A stretch of 10,603 nt of DNA from DASYAN01 sp036501345 (GTDB taxonomy: Bacteria > Chloroflexota > Ktedonobacteria > Ktedonobacterales > Ktedonobacteraceae). The notes beneath the pieces are model-generated. The model did no database searches. It was not told the DNA's origin and saw nothing but the letters and a program-made list of their open reading frames with translations. Positions within the stretch are counted from its first letter, which is position 1, and every line of letters starts with the position of its first letter. Location of the stretch: the NCBI GenBank assembly GCA_036501345.1, contig DASYAN010000291.1, positions 1-10,603 on the forward strand. The letters run 5' to 3'. Both the position numbers and the translations under genes were made by a program. Shown here one piece after another: positions 1 through 5,684 of this stretch.

Positions 1-1785
1 GAAGCCAGCTGCAATAAGACCATTGTCGTGAGGCCAGATAGAGCCACGCTGGTAGGCAAGAGGGTTGTAGGCTGGATTATAGCTTGACAGCGTTCGTATA
101 CCCCAGCCACTCCACATATCCTCTTGTAAGAGTCGTTGTGCCGTGCGTTGTGCCTTATCTCTATCAGTAATGCCACTCCAGAGACATTGTCCGGCGTTTG
201 AGGCGATTGAACGGATTAACTGTTTATTGGAATCAAGCCCAAAGGCATAACATCCCTCATCTTCAAGCCAGAACATTTGGTTGAATTTGCTTTTAAGTGT
301 CTCTGCCTGCTGCCGTAGTGCCGTTGCTCTGGTCTCATTACCTAATACCTGAAAGACCTCGGACATACGCATCTTAGCATCGTAGACATATCCCTGAAGC
401 TCGCAGAGTGCTTTGGGTTGTTTGACCTGGGTACCATCCGGGTAGACAACTGCATCATGGGCATCTTTCCATCCCATATTCTCATATCCGACTGATGAGA
501 AGGTTTGATACTCCTGGAAACCATCGCCATCCAAGTCGCCGTAGTGATCTATCCAGTCCAGACATTTTTCGGCAACTTCGCGATACTCTTTGAGCAATTC
601 AACGTCACCAGTCCAGCGATATGTCTCAGAGAGCACGATCAGGTAAAGGATCGTTGCATCTGCAGTTCCATAGTAAGGTGTAAAGGGCACTTTATGAAAA
701 TGGGCCAGTTCGCCGAAGCGAATTTCATGCATAATCTTACCCGGTTGTGCATCGCGCCAATCATCACGTTCGGTGGCCTGATATTCCGCTAGTCGCTTTA
801 ATGCACCACATGCGAAGCCAGCGGCCACAGGCATATTTTGGTAGGCAGCGATCAAGCTATCGCGCCCAAAGAGAGTAACAAACCATGGGACACCAGCAGC
901 AGGTACCCAGCCTTCGTCCGAAACATCCATATCGTAGATACGCAGTGCACCCATATCTTCAATAGCTTGGCGGTACATTCGGTAGAAAGTATTATTCGAA
1001 GTCGCGATTTCAGTACAGCGTTTCTGCCAGCGTATTTGGCGTTCATCAAAATGACTTCGTGGTTTGTGTTCAGAGGGAGATATGGCATTATTGGATAGGG
1101 CTATAGTTTGTCTGAACTTACGACAGGATTCAGGAGTGGGCTGCTTCATAGTTTTTTCGTATTCTAGCATCAGTTCGTTGCAGGTATGCCAGTGCTGGTT
1201 CGGTTCTAGGTCAACCTCAAAGTAAGTGCGTCCATTGGCATAGCCAAAAGGAACGTTGGTGTGAGGACAGAAGGTAACAGCACGATGAAAATCTTTGTTA
1301 TCGTAGGATGTATGGAGTTGTTTTAGCTGGGTATCCCAGGTAGTCTGTGTTTTACCACGTAGAATAATATTTTGCTTTCTGACCTCGAATAGGTCTGCAA
1401 AGTCGGAGCGTAAAGCTACCTCCAGTAGCAGTTTCACAGATTGTCCAGTATAGTTGGCTATATCGATATCTTCATGGATATTCTCGTTCACTGTACGATC
1501 GATGCTTACACGAAGCGTATGTGCATTGAGGGTAGCTTCCTCGGTAATAATCTGTGGATTGGTCAGATGGATGCGCGAAGCATAAAAGCTGAGCTGATTA
1601 AAGTCGATCAACTCCAGTGAGCTACGATTAATGTATATGCGATAGAAGCTGATGAAGCGTGTATCCATGGCATAGATACCCTGAGAAGTATTTGATAAAA
1701 TCTCACCTTTATGAGTAGTAACCATGAATGTGCGTCCCTGGCTGATAGTAATAGTTGGTGGACCGACGCGTATTTCGATTGGCAT
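1..1785 (-). CDS. Amylo-alpha-1,6-glucosidase / glycogen debranching-type enzyme, C-terminus off the window
   Basis: I translated 595 codons without a stop from ATG at 1785 to the left edge; the C-terminus is missing. An AAGGTG ribosome binding site (1793-1798) supports the start. Residues 1 to about 230 look like the N-terminal beta domain of bacterial debranching enzymes (GDE_N_bis type), opening with MPIEIRVGPPTITI. The rest is an (alpha/alpha)6 glucosidase-like domain with PWFVTLFGRDSLIA (300-313), GKIMHEIR (349-356), YYGTADATILY (371-381), GWKDAHDAV (438-446) and SIWPHDNGLIAAG (582-594). This family hydrolyses alpha-1,6 branches of glycogen-like glucans in the cytoplasm. Acidic residues in FGRD, GWKDAHD and WPHD are the likely active-site candidates, by family analogy. 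Related sugar hydrolases share the fold, so the exact substrate is not certain. It is divergent from the peptide island and probably unrelated to it. Confidence 0.92.
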   Translation of the reverse strand, partial: MPIEIRVGPPTITISQGRTFMVTTHKGEILSNTSQGIYAMDTRFISFYRIYINRSSLELIDFNQLSFYASRIHLTNPQIITEEATLNAHTLRVSIDRTVNENIHEDIDIANYTGQSVKLLLEVALRSDFADLFEVRKQNIILRGKTQTTWDTQLKQLHTSYDNKDFHRAVTFCPHTNVPFGYANGRTYFEVDLEPNQHWHTCNELMLEYEKTMKQPTPESCRKFRQTIALSNNAISPSEHKPRSHFDERQIRWQKRCTEIATSNNTFYRMYRQAIEDMGALRIYDMDVSDEGWVPAAGVPWFVTLFGRDSLIAAYQNMPVAAGFACGALKRLAEYQATERDDWRDAQPGKIMHEIRFGELAHFHKVPFTPYYGTADATILYLIVLSETYRWTGDVELLKEYREVAEKCLDWIDHYGDLDGDGFQEYQTFSSVGYENMGWKDAHDAVVYPDGTQVKQPKALCELQGYVYDAKMRMSEVFQVLGNETRATALRQQAETLKSKFNQMFWLEDEGCYAFGLDSNKQLIRSIASNAGQCLWSGITDRDKAQRTAQRLLQEDMWSGWGIRTLSSYNPAYNPLAYQRGSIWPHDNGLIAAGF

Positions 1786-2074
1786 AGTATGCACCTTATC
1801 CTTAAATAGTCATCGTGAATTTCCTTGTGCGTACGGAGAGCGTCCGACTTTCTAATATCACGACCATATGCAAGAAAAAGTGACTCAGCAGTTGCTAGGC
1901 GGTGCCTTTTTCATCTTGTTTGTCGTATATGTTCTTGAAGAAGGAACTATCCTCAAGCAAGAGCTAGCGGGTTGTAGAGTTCGCTCGGATAGGCACAACA
2001 AGAAATGGAGAGAAATTTTGAAAATATATGAAAAATGTTTTAAATCTCTTCCAGAACATTGGTGTACGTCGGTA
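1786..2074. other. Intergenic region between the debranching enzyme and the first precursor promoter
   Basis: About 290 bp without a convincing gene. It must hold the minus-strand promoter of the debranching enzyme, but I see no clear -35/-10 pair. A 75-codon plus-strand frame from 1868 to 2095 has no ribosome binding site and runs through the promoter at 2075-2103, so I do not count it as a gene. Confidence 0.5.
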
Positions 2075-2103
2075 TTGACATATGAAATTTTTTAGGTTAT
2101 ATT
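2075..2103 (+). promoter_or_regulatory. Promoter of the Gly-rich precursor (TTTTTAGG-class)
   Basis: TTGACA (2075-2080), a 17-bp spacer, then TATATT (2098-2103): close to a consensus housekeeping promoter. The spacer ends in TTTTTTAGGT, matching the TTTTTAGG block in the same place in the elements at 3836, 5320 and 5870. It lies 86 bp upstream of the ATG at 2190. Confidence 0.8.
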
Positions 2104-2116
2104 CTAGACTGTAAGT

Positions 2117-2136
2117 CGTACAACACCAATTGTACG
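2117..2136 (+). promoter_or_regulatory. 5' UTR hairpin upstream of the Gly-rich precursor
   Basis: Perfect 7-bp inverted repeat CGTACAA / TTGTACG around a 6-nt loop, about 14 bp past the -10 box. The other three TTTTTAGG-class promoters also have a small hairpin early in the leader, so it may stabilise or regulate the mRNA. Confidence 0.5.
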
Positions 2137-2189
2137 GTTTTAATTGAAATGAGAGTGATGCATTTGAAATGGCAGAAAGGTAGTTTTTC

Positions 2190-2453
2190 ATGAAGACACT
2201 TACCGCACATACACTAGAGAATGTGTTTGATCTTCGCACTCTGAGCGTATCGGAGAAGGCTATTGATGCCATTGAGTTAACGGATGAGGAGCTGGGAAGA
2301 GCTACTGGCTCCTGCTTTGGTGGCTTTGGTGGTTGGGGTGGTGGCTTTGGTGGTTGGGGGTGTGGGTGTTTTATTCCCATTTGTTGCGATTTTTGTGATT
2401 TCGGTGGTTGGGGTGGTGGCTTTGGTGGTTTCGGTGGTGGTTGGGGATGGTAG
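2190..2453 (+). CDS. Gly/Trp/Phe-rich, Cys-containing secreted peptide precursor with double-glycine-type leader
   Basis: 87 aa. AGAAAGG (2174-2180) sits 9 nt before the ATG. The leader (1-41) ends in ELTDEELGRATGS, aligning with ELTDQELEEVNGA of the array precursors, so C39 cleavage is predicted after GS. The 46-residue core (42-87) has two glycine/aromatic arms, FGGFGGWGGGFGGW (43-56) and FGGWGGGFGGFGGGWGW (71-87), flanking a Cys-rich centre CGCFIPICCDFC (58-69). There are six cysteines (42, 58, 60, 65, 66, 69). Promoter and terminator are its own, so it is monocistronic. The Gly-rich core recalls microcin B17-like substrates, but no azole-forming enzyme is in the window; disulfides or no modification are equally possible. 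The leader assignment is firm. The activity is unknown. Confidence 0.8.
   Translation: MKTLTAHTLENVFDLRTLSVSEKAIDAIELTDEELGRATGSCFGGFGGWGGGFGGWGCGCFIPICCDFCDFGGWGGGFGGFGGGWGW
2328..2430 (+). repeat. Two identical 28-bp repeats within the Gly-rich core
   Basis: Copies at 2328-2355 and 2403-2430 are identical over 28 bp and encode the GGWGGGFGG block of each glycine/aromatic arm. The identity at DNA level suggests recent internal duplication or gene conversion rather than convergence on Gly codons. Confidence 0.75.
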
Positions 2454-2494
2454 TGACTCGCTTATCAATTTGTTGATTGAGGGATCTCATTATA

Positions 2495-2557
2495 GAGGCG
2501 GCGCGGAGACCCGATGCATGGAGCGCATCGGGAGTAAGCGTCGCCTCCTTTTATTTT
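2495..2557 (+). terminator. Nested-hairpin intrinsic terminator after the Gly-rich precursor
   Basis: Outer stem GAGGCGGCGC (2495-2504) pairs with GCGTCGCCTC (2538-2547), with one G-U pair. It encloses an inner perfect stem CCCGATGC / GCATCGGG (2510-2517 / 2525-2532). The run CTTTTATTTT follows directly. It separates the precursor from the convergent methyltransferase, whose stop is at 2567. Confidence 0.85.
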
Positions 2558-2566
2558 GGTATTTTT

Positions 2567-3475
2567 TTAATGCTTCACTGCTCCCAGGTATGCTACCGCC
2601 GATCGGTCTATCCTTTGTCTTGTTTCGACTAGAGGACGCAGGTACCTCGTAAATTGATCTGCTTCATCTGCTGTAAGCGCGTGGTGTATGGCTTCTTCGA
2701 GTGTGGGAGCAAGAGGGTTGAGAGAAGATTTCAAGAATGCTTCCCAGTTTGGCTTCCGAGCAGCAGCAGGAATATTCTCAGATGTACCAGGGATAATGGC
2801 AATTTGCAGTGCAAGGTATACCTCTGTAAATCCTACATCCTCAAGAAACTTGAGTAGGTCACGTTCATTAAAGTCTGACATAGCACCTGCCTGAGCCGAT
2901 TGAAACCGCTCATGAACAGCACGTAATTTTTGGGCAATGGGCATGATGGGTGTCATGTCATATCCATGCAAAAGATGTGGTGGCTCAGGATACATAAAGC
3001 TAGGAATAGGCTCAAAGATGGAGAGCCTCCCTCGGGGCTTGAGGACACGGTAAAACTCCTGAAAGGCCTGCTTCTTATCTTGTACGTAGACAAGTACAGA
3101 ACGAGCTGTGACTGCATGGACAGAGTTGGACTCGACCATATGTAAGTTGTCAGCCGAAGCTTGCAGAAACTGGCAGTGGTCAAGAACACCCATCTGTTGT
3201 GCAAGAGCATGGCAATGATCAAGTAAATTCTGCGAAATATCACAGAAAATGACCTTGCCTCGCTCTCCAACAAGAGGTATCGCACCAAAGGCAATTAGCC
3301 CATCACCACAACCAACATCGAGTAGGGTATTGCCTTGAGCTACTCGGGCATTCTGTAACACGGTGTCACGAACCTGAGATAAAGTTGACAACATTGCTTG
3401 TAATACTTCAGGATCTCCTCCATGACGCCGCTGAAAGAGCCACTGGGCCCATTGGTCTTGAATTTTATTAGTCAT
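2567..3475 (-). CDS. Class I SAM-dependent methyltransferase
   Basis: 302 aa from ATG 3475; a TTG at 3478 would add one residue. AGGAGA at 3486-3491 suits either start. The Rossmann core begins with glycine-rich motif I LLDVGCGDGLIAFGA, followed by the acidic VIFCDIS strand end (motif II), a FLQASADNLHM stretch, and VLKPRGRLSIFEP, the usual post-motif III region of UbiE/COQ5-like enzymes. A C-terminal helical extension of roughly 130 residues could set substrate choice. It transfers methyl from S-adenosylmethionine to an unidentified substrate. It lies between two precursor loci but faces away from the array and lacks the TTTTTAGG promoter. Peptide modification is possible but unsupported; a small-molecule role is as likely. 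Confidence 0.88.
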   Translation of the reverse strand: MTNKIQDQWAQWLFQRRHGGDPEVLQAMLSTLSQVRDTVLQNARVAQGNTLLDVGCGDGLIAFGAIPLVGERGKVIFCDISQNLLDHCHALAQQMGVLDHCQFLQASADNLHMVESNSVHAVTARSVLVYVQDKKQAFQEFYRVLKPRGRLSIFEPIPSFMYPEPPHLLHGYDMTPIMPIAQKLRAVHERFQSAQAGAMSDFNERDLLKFLEDVGFTEVYLALQIAIIPGTSENIPAAARKPNWEAFLKSSLNPLAPTLEEAIHHALTADEADQFTRYLRPLVETRQRIDRSAVAYLGAVKH

Positions 3476-3835
3476 CAAAGTATATTCTCCTGTCTATGTA
3501 TCTATCTATCTCTTAGCCATCGTTACTAGTGCTCTGCAATGCCCTTGCATAGCAAATCGACAGGCAAGTGCCTCTGCTTTAGTAGCTATATATAAAGATG
3601 ATTTATGGAGTTTTCTTACAGAAAGATAGGTTGATTGCTCGCATCTGCAAAGCTCTTGAGAATATTATAGGCTCGCGTATACTCCTGAGTATCTATGCTG
3701 AAATAGTTATAGTTGAGTATATATTTTCCTGTTTATGCATGAGTATAACGTTTTTGTTGAGTATTTTGAAGAATAAATGGATACGTTTTTTTGTGGTCGT
3801 ATTCAGCTTAAGTGGACTATTTATAATCGATCAGC
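3476..3835. other. Divergent intergenic region, methyltransferase / precursor array
   Basis: About 360 bp upstream of the array promoter. It contains the AGGAGA ribosome binding site of the methyltransferase (3486-3491) and a short CTAT microsatellite (about 3498-3512). The stretch from about 3775 on is similar to 5260-5319 upstream of the fifth precursor, sharing CGTTTTTTTGTGGT and GTATTCAG, so sequence conserved with the promoter extends well beyond the -35 box. Confidence 0.5.
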
Positions 3836-3861
3836 TTGACTTTCACTGGTTTTTAGGGTAA
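3598..3861 (+). CDS. Doubtful 87-codon hydrophobic frame (possible small membrane protein or remnant)
   Basis: The frame encodes a basic N-terminus and two hydrophobic stretches (about residues 35-58 and 65-78), which would suit a small membrane protein such as a bacteriocin immunity peptide. Against it: no ribosome binding site precedes the ATG, and its last codons lie on the promoter element at 3836-3864. In favour: the corresponding DNA at about 5255-5328 can be read in the same frame as KKRFFVVVFRRNGLLIIEEVDI, resembling IRFFVVVFSLSGLFIIDQLD here. This could be a decayed duplicated gene or simply conserved promoter DNA. Most likely not a functional gene. Confidence 0.2.
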   Translation: MIYGVFLQKDRLIARICKALENIIGSRILLSIYAEIVIVEYIFSCLCMSITFLLSILKNKWIRFFVVVFSLSGLFIIDQLDFHWFLG

Positions 3862-3864
3862 ACC
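3836..3864 (+). promoter_or_regulatory. Promoter of the precursor array (TTTTTAGG-class)
   Basis: TTGACT (3836-3841), a 17-bp spacer ending TTTTTAGGG, then a weak -10 TAAACC. The stretch from ATCGATCAGC through TAAACCTATTT is nearly identical to the element before the exporter operon at 5870. The weak -10 is inferred by alignment with TATATT in the copy at 5343. Confidence 0.65.
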
Positions 3865-3877
3865 TATTTGCGTGAGG

Positions 3878-3895
3878 CAGGAAACAACGATCCTG
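3878..3895 (+). promoter_or_regulatory. 5' leader hairpin of the precursor array
   Basis: CAGGA / TCCTG around an 8-nt loop. It is positionally equivalent to the 8-nt-loop hairpin at 5359-5382 and to the CAG/CTG hairpin at 5911-5931, each 10-20 bp past the -10. Confidence 0.45.
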
Positions 3896-3947
3896 TATTC
3901 GCAGATTGTTTAGCCTTTGTTGAAAAAAAGAAAGGATCCTTATTATC

Positions 3948-4142
3948 ATGAGTGACGTAATGAACAAGATTCTCGACCAGAAGCTTCAAAATCAGGAAGA
4001 TCTGACTATAGTCGAAGTTACGGAGAATGAATTGGAAGAAGTCAATGGAGCTTGGGGTGATGACTTTTGCCCATTCAATAACTCAACATCATTGGCAGTA
4101 ACTTCAATTGCCTTCACAAATAATAACAGTGGCATCTTCTAG
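3948..4142 (+). CDS. Array precursor 1: double-glycine-type leader peptide
   Basis: 64 aa; AAAGGA (3931-3936) lies 11 nt before the ATG. The leader is residues 1-35, ending EVTENELEEVNGA, with predicted C39 cleavage after GA. The 29-residue core starts WGDDFCPFNNSTSLAVTS and ends AFTNNNSGIF. It has one Cys, several Ser/Thr, and no Lys or Arg. It is the most diverged leader of the four-gene array (MNKILDQKLQNQED instead of EKMYEEQLRGQEN) and the promoter-proximal gene. One Cys allows at most one thioether ring, so a classic multi-ring lantibiotic is unlikely. The core resembles no bacteriocin family I recognise; function is unknown. Confidence 0.85.
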   Translation: MSDVMNKILDQKLQNQEDLTIVEVTENELEEVNGAWGDDFCPFNNSTSLAVTSIAFTNNNSGIF

Positions 4143-4164
4143 GTTGGCTCTATAACCAACTATA

Positions 4165-4194
4165 CCGCTACGGGCTAAGAAGAGCCTGTAGCGG
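4165..4194 (+). promoter_or_regulatory. Intercistronic hairpin A after array gene 1
   Basis: CCGCTACGGGCT pairs with AGCCTGTAGCGG around a 6-nt loop: 12 bp including one G-U. No T-run follows, so it is more likely an mRNA-stabilising, processing or attenuating element than a full terminator. Stem base pairs change in a compensating way between copies. Confidence 0.75.
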
Positions 4195-4220
4195 GTGGAA
4201 AGTGGGAACTTTATTAGCGA

Positions 4221-4240
4221 GACTTCCGTGATTGGGAGTC
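4221..4240 (+). promoter_or_regulatory. Hairpin B just upstream of the array gene 2 ribosome binding site
   Basis: GACTTCC / GGGAGTC around GTGATT, ending 4 nt before AAAGGA. The same stem occurs at 4543-4562 and 4862-4881, with the loop differing here. Confidence 0.65.
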
Positions 4241-4257
4241 GAAGAAAGGAACATACC

Positions 4258-4452
4258 ATGAGTGACGTAATCGAGAAAATGTATGAAGAGCAGCTTCGTG
4301 GGCAAGAGAACCTGACTGTAGTCGAACTGACCGATCAAGAATTGGAAGAAGTCAATGGAGCTTGGGGTGATTTCTTTTGCCCATTCAATAACTCAACATC
4401 ATTGGCAGTAACTTCAGCTGCCTTTACAACCAATAACAGCGGCATCTTCTAG
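4258..4452 (+). CDS. Array precursor 2: double-glycine-type leader peptide
   Basis: 64 aa from ATG 4258. AAAGGA (4245-4250), 7 nt upstream, fixes this start; the longer in-frame extension to 4195 would run through hairpin B and the ribosome binding site. The leader (1-35) ends VVELTDQELEEVNGA. The 29-residue core begins WGDFFCPFNNSTSLAVTS and ends AAFTTNNSGIF. Relative to gene 1 the core changes D to F before the Cys and I to A before AF. It sits within the array without its own TTTTTAGG promoter, so it is probably on a shared transcript. The product would be exported by the C39-ABC protein encoded at 6592. Confidence 0.85.
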   Translation: MSDVIEKMYEEQLRGQENLTVVELTDQELEEVNGAWGDFFCPFNNSTSLAVTSAAFTTNNSGIF

Positions 4453-4485
4453 GCTGGCTCTATCACCGTAAAAGTAGTGACTCTG

Positions 4486-4516
4486 CCGTTACGGGCTATT
4501 TCTGAGCCCGTAATGG
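4486..4516 (+). promoter_or_regulatory. Intercistronic hairpin A after array gene 2
   Basis: CCGTTACGGGCT / AGCCCGTAATGG around a 7-nt loop, 12 bp including one G-U pair. The pair that is C-G in the gene 1 copy is T-A here, which preserves the stem. Confidence 0.75.
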
Positions 4517-4542
4517 ATAATAATAGGCGTTTTATTAGAAAA

Positions 4543-4562
4543 GACTTCCACTATTGGGAGTC
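4543..4562 (+). promoter_or_regulatory. Hairpin B upstream of array gene 3
   Basis: GACTTCC / GGGAGTC around ACTATT, directly before AAAGAAAGGA. It is identical to the copy at 4862. Confidence 0.65.
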
Positions 4563-4579
4563 AAAGAAAGGAACATACC

Positions 4580-4771
4580 ATGAGTGACGTAACCGAGAAA
4601 ATGTACGAAGAGCAGCTTCGTGGGCAAGAGAACCTGACCGTCGTCGAACTAACTGACCAAGAGCTAGAAGAAGTCAATGGAGCTTGGGGTGACTTTTGCC
4701 CATTTAACAACTCAACATCATTGGCATTAACGACAATTGCCTTCACAACCAATAACAACGGCATCTTCTAG
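4580..4771 (+). CDS. Array precursor 3: double-glycine-type leader peptide
   Basis: 63 aa, with the AAAGGAACATACC initiation region shared by genes 2 and 4. Leader 1-35 differs from gene 2 only at residue 5 (Thr for Ile). The 28-residue core begins WGDFCPFNNSTSLALTT and ends IAFTTNNNGIF; it is one residue shorter than genes 1 and 2 before the Cys. Several differences from genes 1 and 2 are silent third-base changes (Phe and Asn codons in CPFNN), indicating that the peptide is under selection. A complementary-strand frame over 4561-4764 exists but is a shadow. Predicted cleavage after GA, exported by the C39 transporter; activity unknown. Confidence 0.85.
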   Translation: MSDVTEKMYEEQLRGQENLTVVELTDQELEEVNGAWGDFCPFNNSTSLALTTIAFTTNNNGIF

Positions 4772-4804
4772 ATTGGCTCTATAACTGTAAAAGTAGTGAC
4801 TCTG

Positions 4805-4835
4805 CCGTTACGGGCTCAGAAATAGCCTGTAACGG
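4805..4835 (+). promoter_or_regulatory. Intercistronic hairpin A after array gene 3
   Basis: CCGTTACGGGCT / AGCCTGTAACGG around a 7-nt loop; 12 bp with one G-U. Confidence 0.75.
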
Positions 4836-4861
4836 ATGACAATAGGCGTTTTATTAGAAAA

Positions 4862-4881
4862 GACTTCCACTATTGGGAGTC
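4862..4881 (+). promoter_or_regulatory. Hairpin B upstream of array gene 4
   Basis: GACTTCC / GGGAGTC around ACTATT, 4 nt before AAAGGA. Confidence 0.65.
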
Positions 4882-4898
4882 AAAGAAAGGAACATACC

Positions 4899-5078
4899 AT
4901 GAGTGACGTAACCGAGAAAATGATCGAAGAGCAAGAGAACCTGACCGTCGTCGAACTAACCGACCAAGAACTGGAAGAAGTCAACGGAGCTTGGGGTGAC
5001 TTTTGCCCATTCAATAACTCAACATCCTTGGCGTTAACGACAATTGCCTTCACAACAAACAACGGCGGCATCTTCTAG
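4899..5078 (+). CDS. Array precursor 4: double-glycine-type leader peptide with shortened leader
   Basis: 59 aa from ATG 4899, chosen over the upstream in-frame codon at 4836 because AAAGGAACATACC lies just before it. The leader is 31 residues, four fewer than genes 2 and 3: EKMYEEQLRGQEN has become EKMIEEQEN, consistent with a 12-bp in-frame deletion. The C39 recognition end ELTDQELEEVNGA is untouched. The 28-residue core matches gene 3 except for Gly instead of Asn in the NNGGIF ending. It is the last of the four tight repeats. A nearly identical core with a shortened leader argues that the N-terminal leader residues are dispensable. Confidence 0.83.
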   Translation: MSDVTEKMIEEQENLTVVELTDQELEEVNGAWGDFCPFNNSTSLALTTIAFTTNNGGIF

Positions 5079-5111
5079 ATTGGCTCTATAGCCGTAAAAG
5101 TGGTGGTTCTA

Positions 5112-5142
5112 CCGTTATGGGCTCACAAGTAGCCCATAACGG
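5112..5142 (+). promoter_or_regulatory. Hairpin A after array gene 4
   Basis: CCGTTATGGGCT / AGCCCATAACGG around a 7-nt loop: a perfect 12-bp stem. The C-G pair of other copies is T-A here, a compensatory double change. No T-run follows. Confidence 0.75.
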
Positions 5143-5319
5143 CTGTGCATTTATGGCTTGCTATGACGCTGGCAGACTCTAGTTAAAGAGTGTAAGGTCT
5201 AGACTCTAGCTGCTCTTGCACTCCTCATACTTTTGACACTCTAGCAATAAAAATACTCGATAAAAAACGTTTTTTTGTGGTGGTATTCAGACGGAATGGA
5301 CTATTAATAATTGAGGAGG
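5143..5319. other. Intergenic region before the fifth precursor promoter
   Basis: No gene seen. It holds two AGACTCTAG direct repeats (5174 and 5201) and an imperfect inverted repeat GAGTGTAAG / CTTGCACTC (5188-5196 / 5215-5223). From about 5258 it becomes similar to 3775-3835, the DNA upstream of the array promoter. Confidence 0.5.
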
Positions 5320-5348
5320 TTGACATTTAGTCGTTTTTAGGGTATATT
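5320..5348 (+). promoter_or_regulatory. Promoter of the fifth precursor (TTTTTAGG-class, strongest copy)
   Basis: TTGACA (5320-5325), a 17-bp spacer ending TTTTTAGGG, TATATT (5343-5348). It is the best match to consensus among the copies and anchors the alignment of the weaker ones at 3836 and 5870. Confidence 0.8.
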
Positions 5349-5358
5349 TATTTTTGTA

Positions 5359-5382
5359 AAGTAGAAAATAATAATTCTGCTT
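5359..5382 (+). promoter_or_regulatory. 5' leader hairpin of the fifth precursor
   Basis: AAGTAGAA / TTCTGCTT around an 8-nt loop, with one G-U pair. Loop size and position match the hairpin at 3878-3895. Confidence 0.5.
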
Positions 5383-5429
5383 TCAAAAATTGTTAAGACC
5401 TTCTTGAAGGAAAAGAAAGGACCACACGT

Positions 5430-5642
5430 ATGAGTGGCGTGACAAAGAAACTGCTAGATCAGCAGAAATCTACTATTGTTGAACTGACTGATAAAGAGCT
5501 AGAAAAAGTCAATGGAGCCTTTTTGGTTCCTATTAGCAACTCACTAGCATTGGCTGTAACCAATGTTGCCTTTGCAGGTCCCGGAACAGCGTTGGCCGTA
5601 AGCTCTGTTGCCTTTGCAAATAATAATAGCGGCATCTTCTAG
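5430..5642 (+). CDS. Fifth precursor: Cys-free core with internal duplication
   Basis: 70 aa; AAAGGA (5416-5421) is 8 nt before the ATG. The leader (1-30) ends TIVELTDKELEKVNGA, so C39 cleavage after GA is predicted. The 40-residue core (31-70) has no cysteine, lysine or arginine. It contains two copies of a hydrophobic motif, SLALAVTNVAFA and TALAVSSVAFA, joined by a GPG turn. It then ends NNNSGIF, exactly like array gene 1. Array cores carry a single copy (SLAVTSIAF), so this looks like an array-type core with its middle duplicated and the WGDFCPF head replaced by FLVPI. Without Cys it cannot form lanthionine. It has its own promoter and trailing hairpin. Confidence 0.83.
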   Translation: MSGVTKKLLDQQKSTIVELTDKELEKVNGAFLVPISNSLALAVTNVAFAGPGTALAVSSVAFANNNSGIF

Positions 5643-5684
5643 TTTTGATTAGTAACTTGACCGTGTAGGTGTCAGTACATATGC

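Larger units (their letters stand above)
3948..5142 (+). repeat. Four-copy tandem repeat: precursor gene plus hairpin unit
   Basis: Starts at 3948, 4258, 4580 and 4899 give unit lengths of 310, 322 and 319 bp. Units 2-4 match through the gene, the TTGGCTCTAT-like 3' stretch, hairpin A, hairpin B and the ribosome binding site. Unit 1 has a different 5' side carrying the promoter. The pattern indicates repeated unequal duplication. Confidence 0.85.

Noticed and set aside
1868..2095. 75-codon plus-strand frame with a hydrophobic start
   Set aside because: No ribosome binding site, and its last codons overlap the near-consensus promoter of the Gly-rich gene.
2277..2652. Other frames across the Gly-rich gene, including a 122-codon Val-rich frame
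   Set aside because: GGT/TGG repeats stay open in several frames. Only the 2190-2453 frame has a ribosome binding site and the ELTDEEL leader.
3948..5078. Array precursors as classic multi-ring lantibiotics
   Set aside because: Each core has a single Cys and the fifth relative has none; no lanthionine synthetase is in the window.
3948..5142. Array of regular repeats as CRISPR
   Set aside because: The repeat unit is over 300 bp and contains a gene; there are no short repeats with unique spacers.
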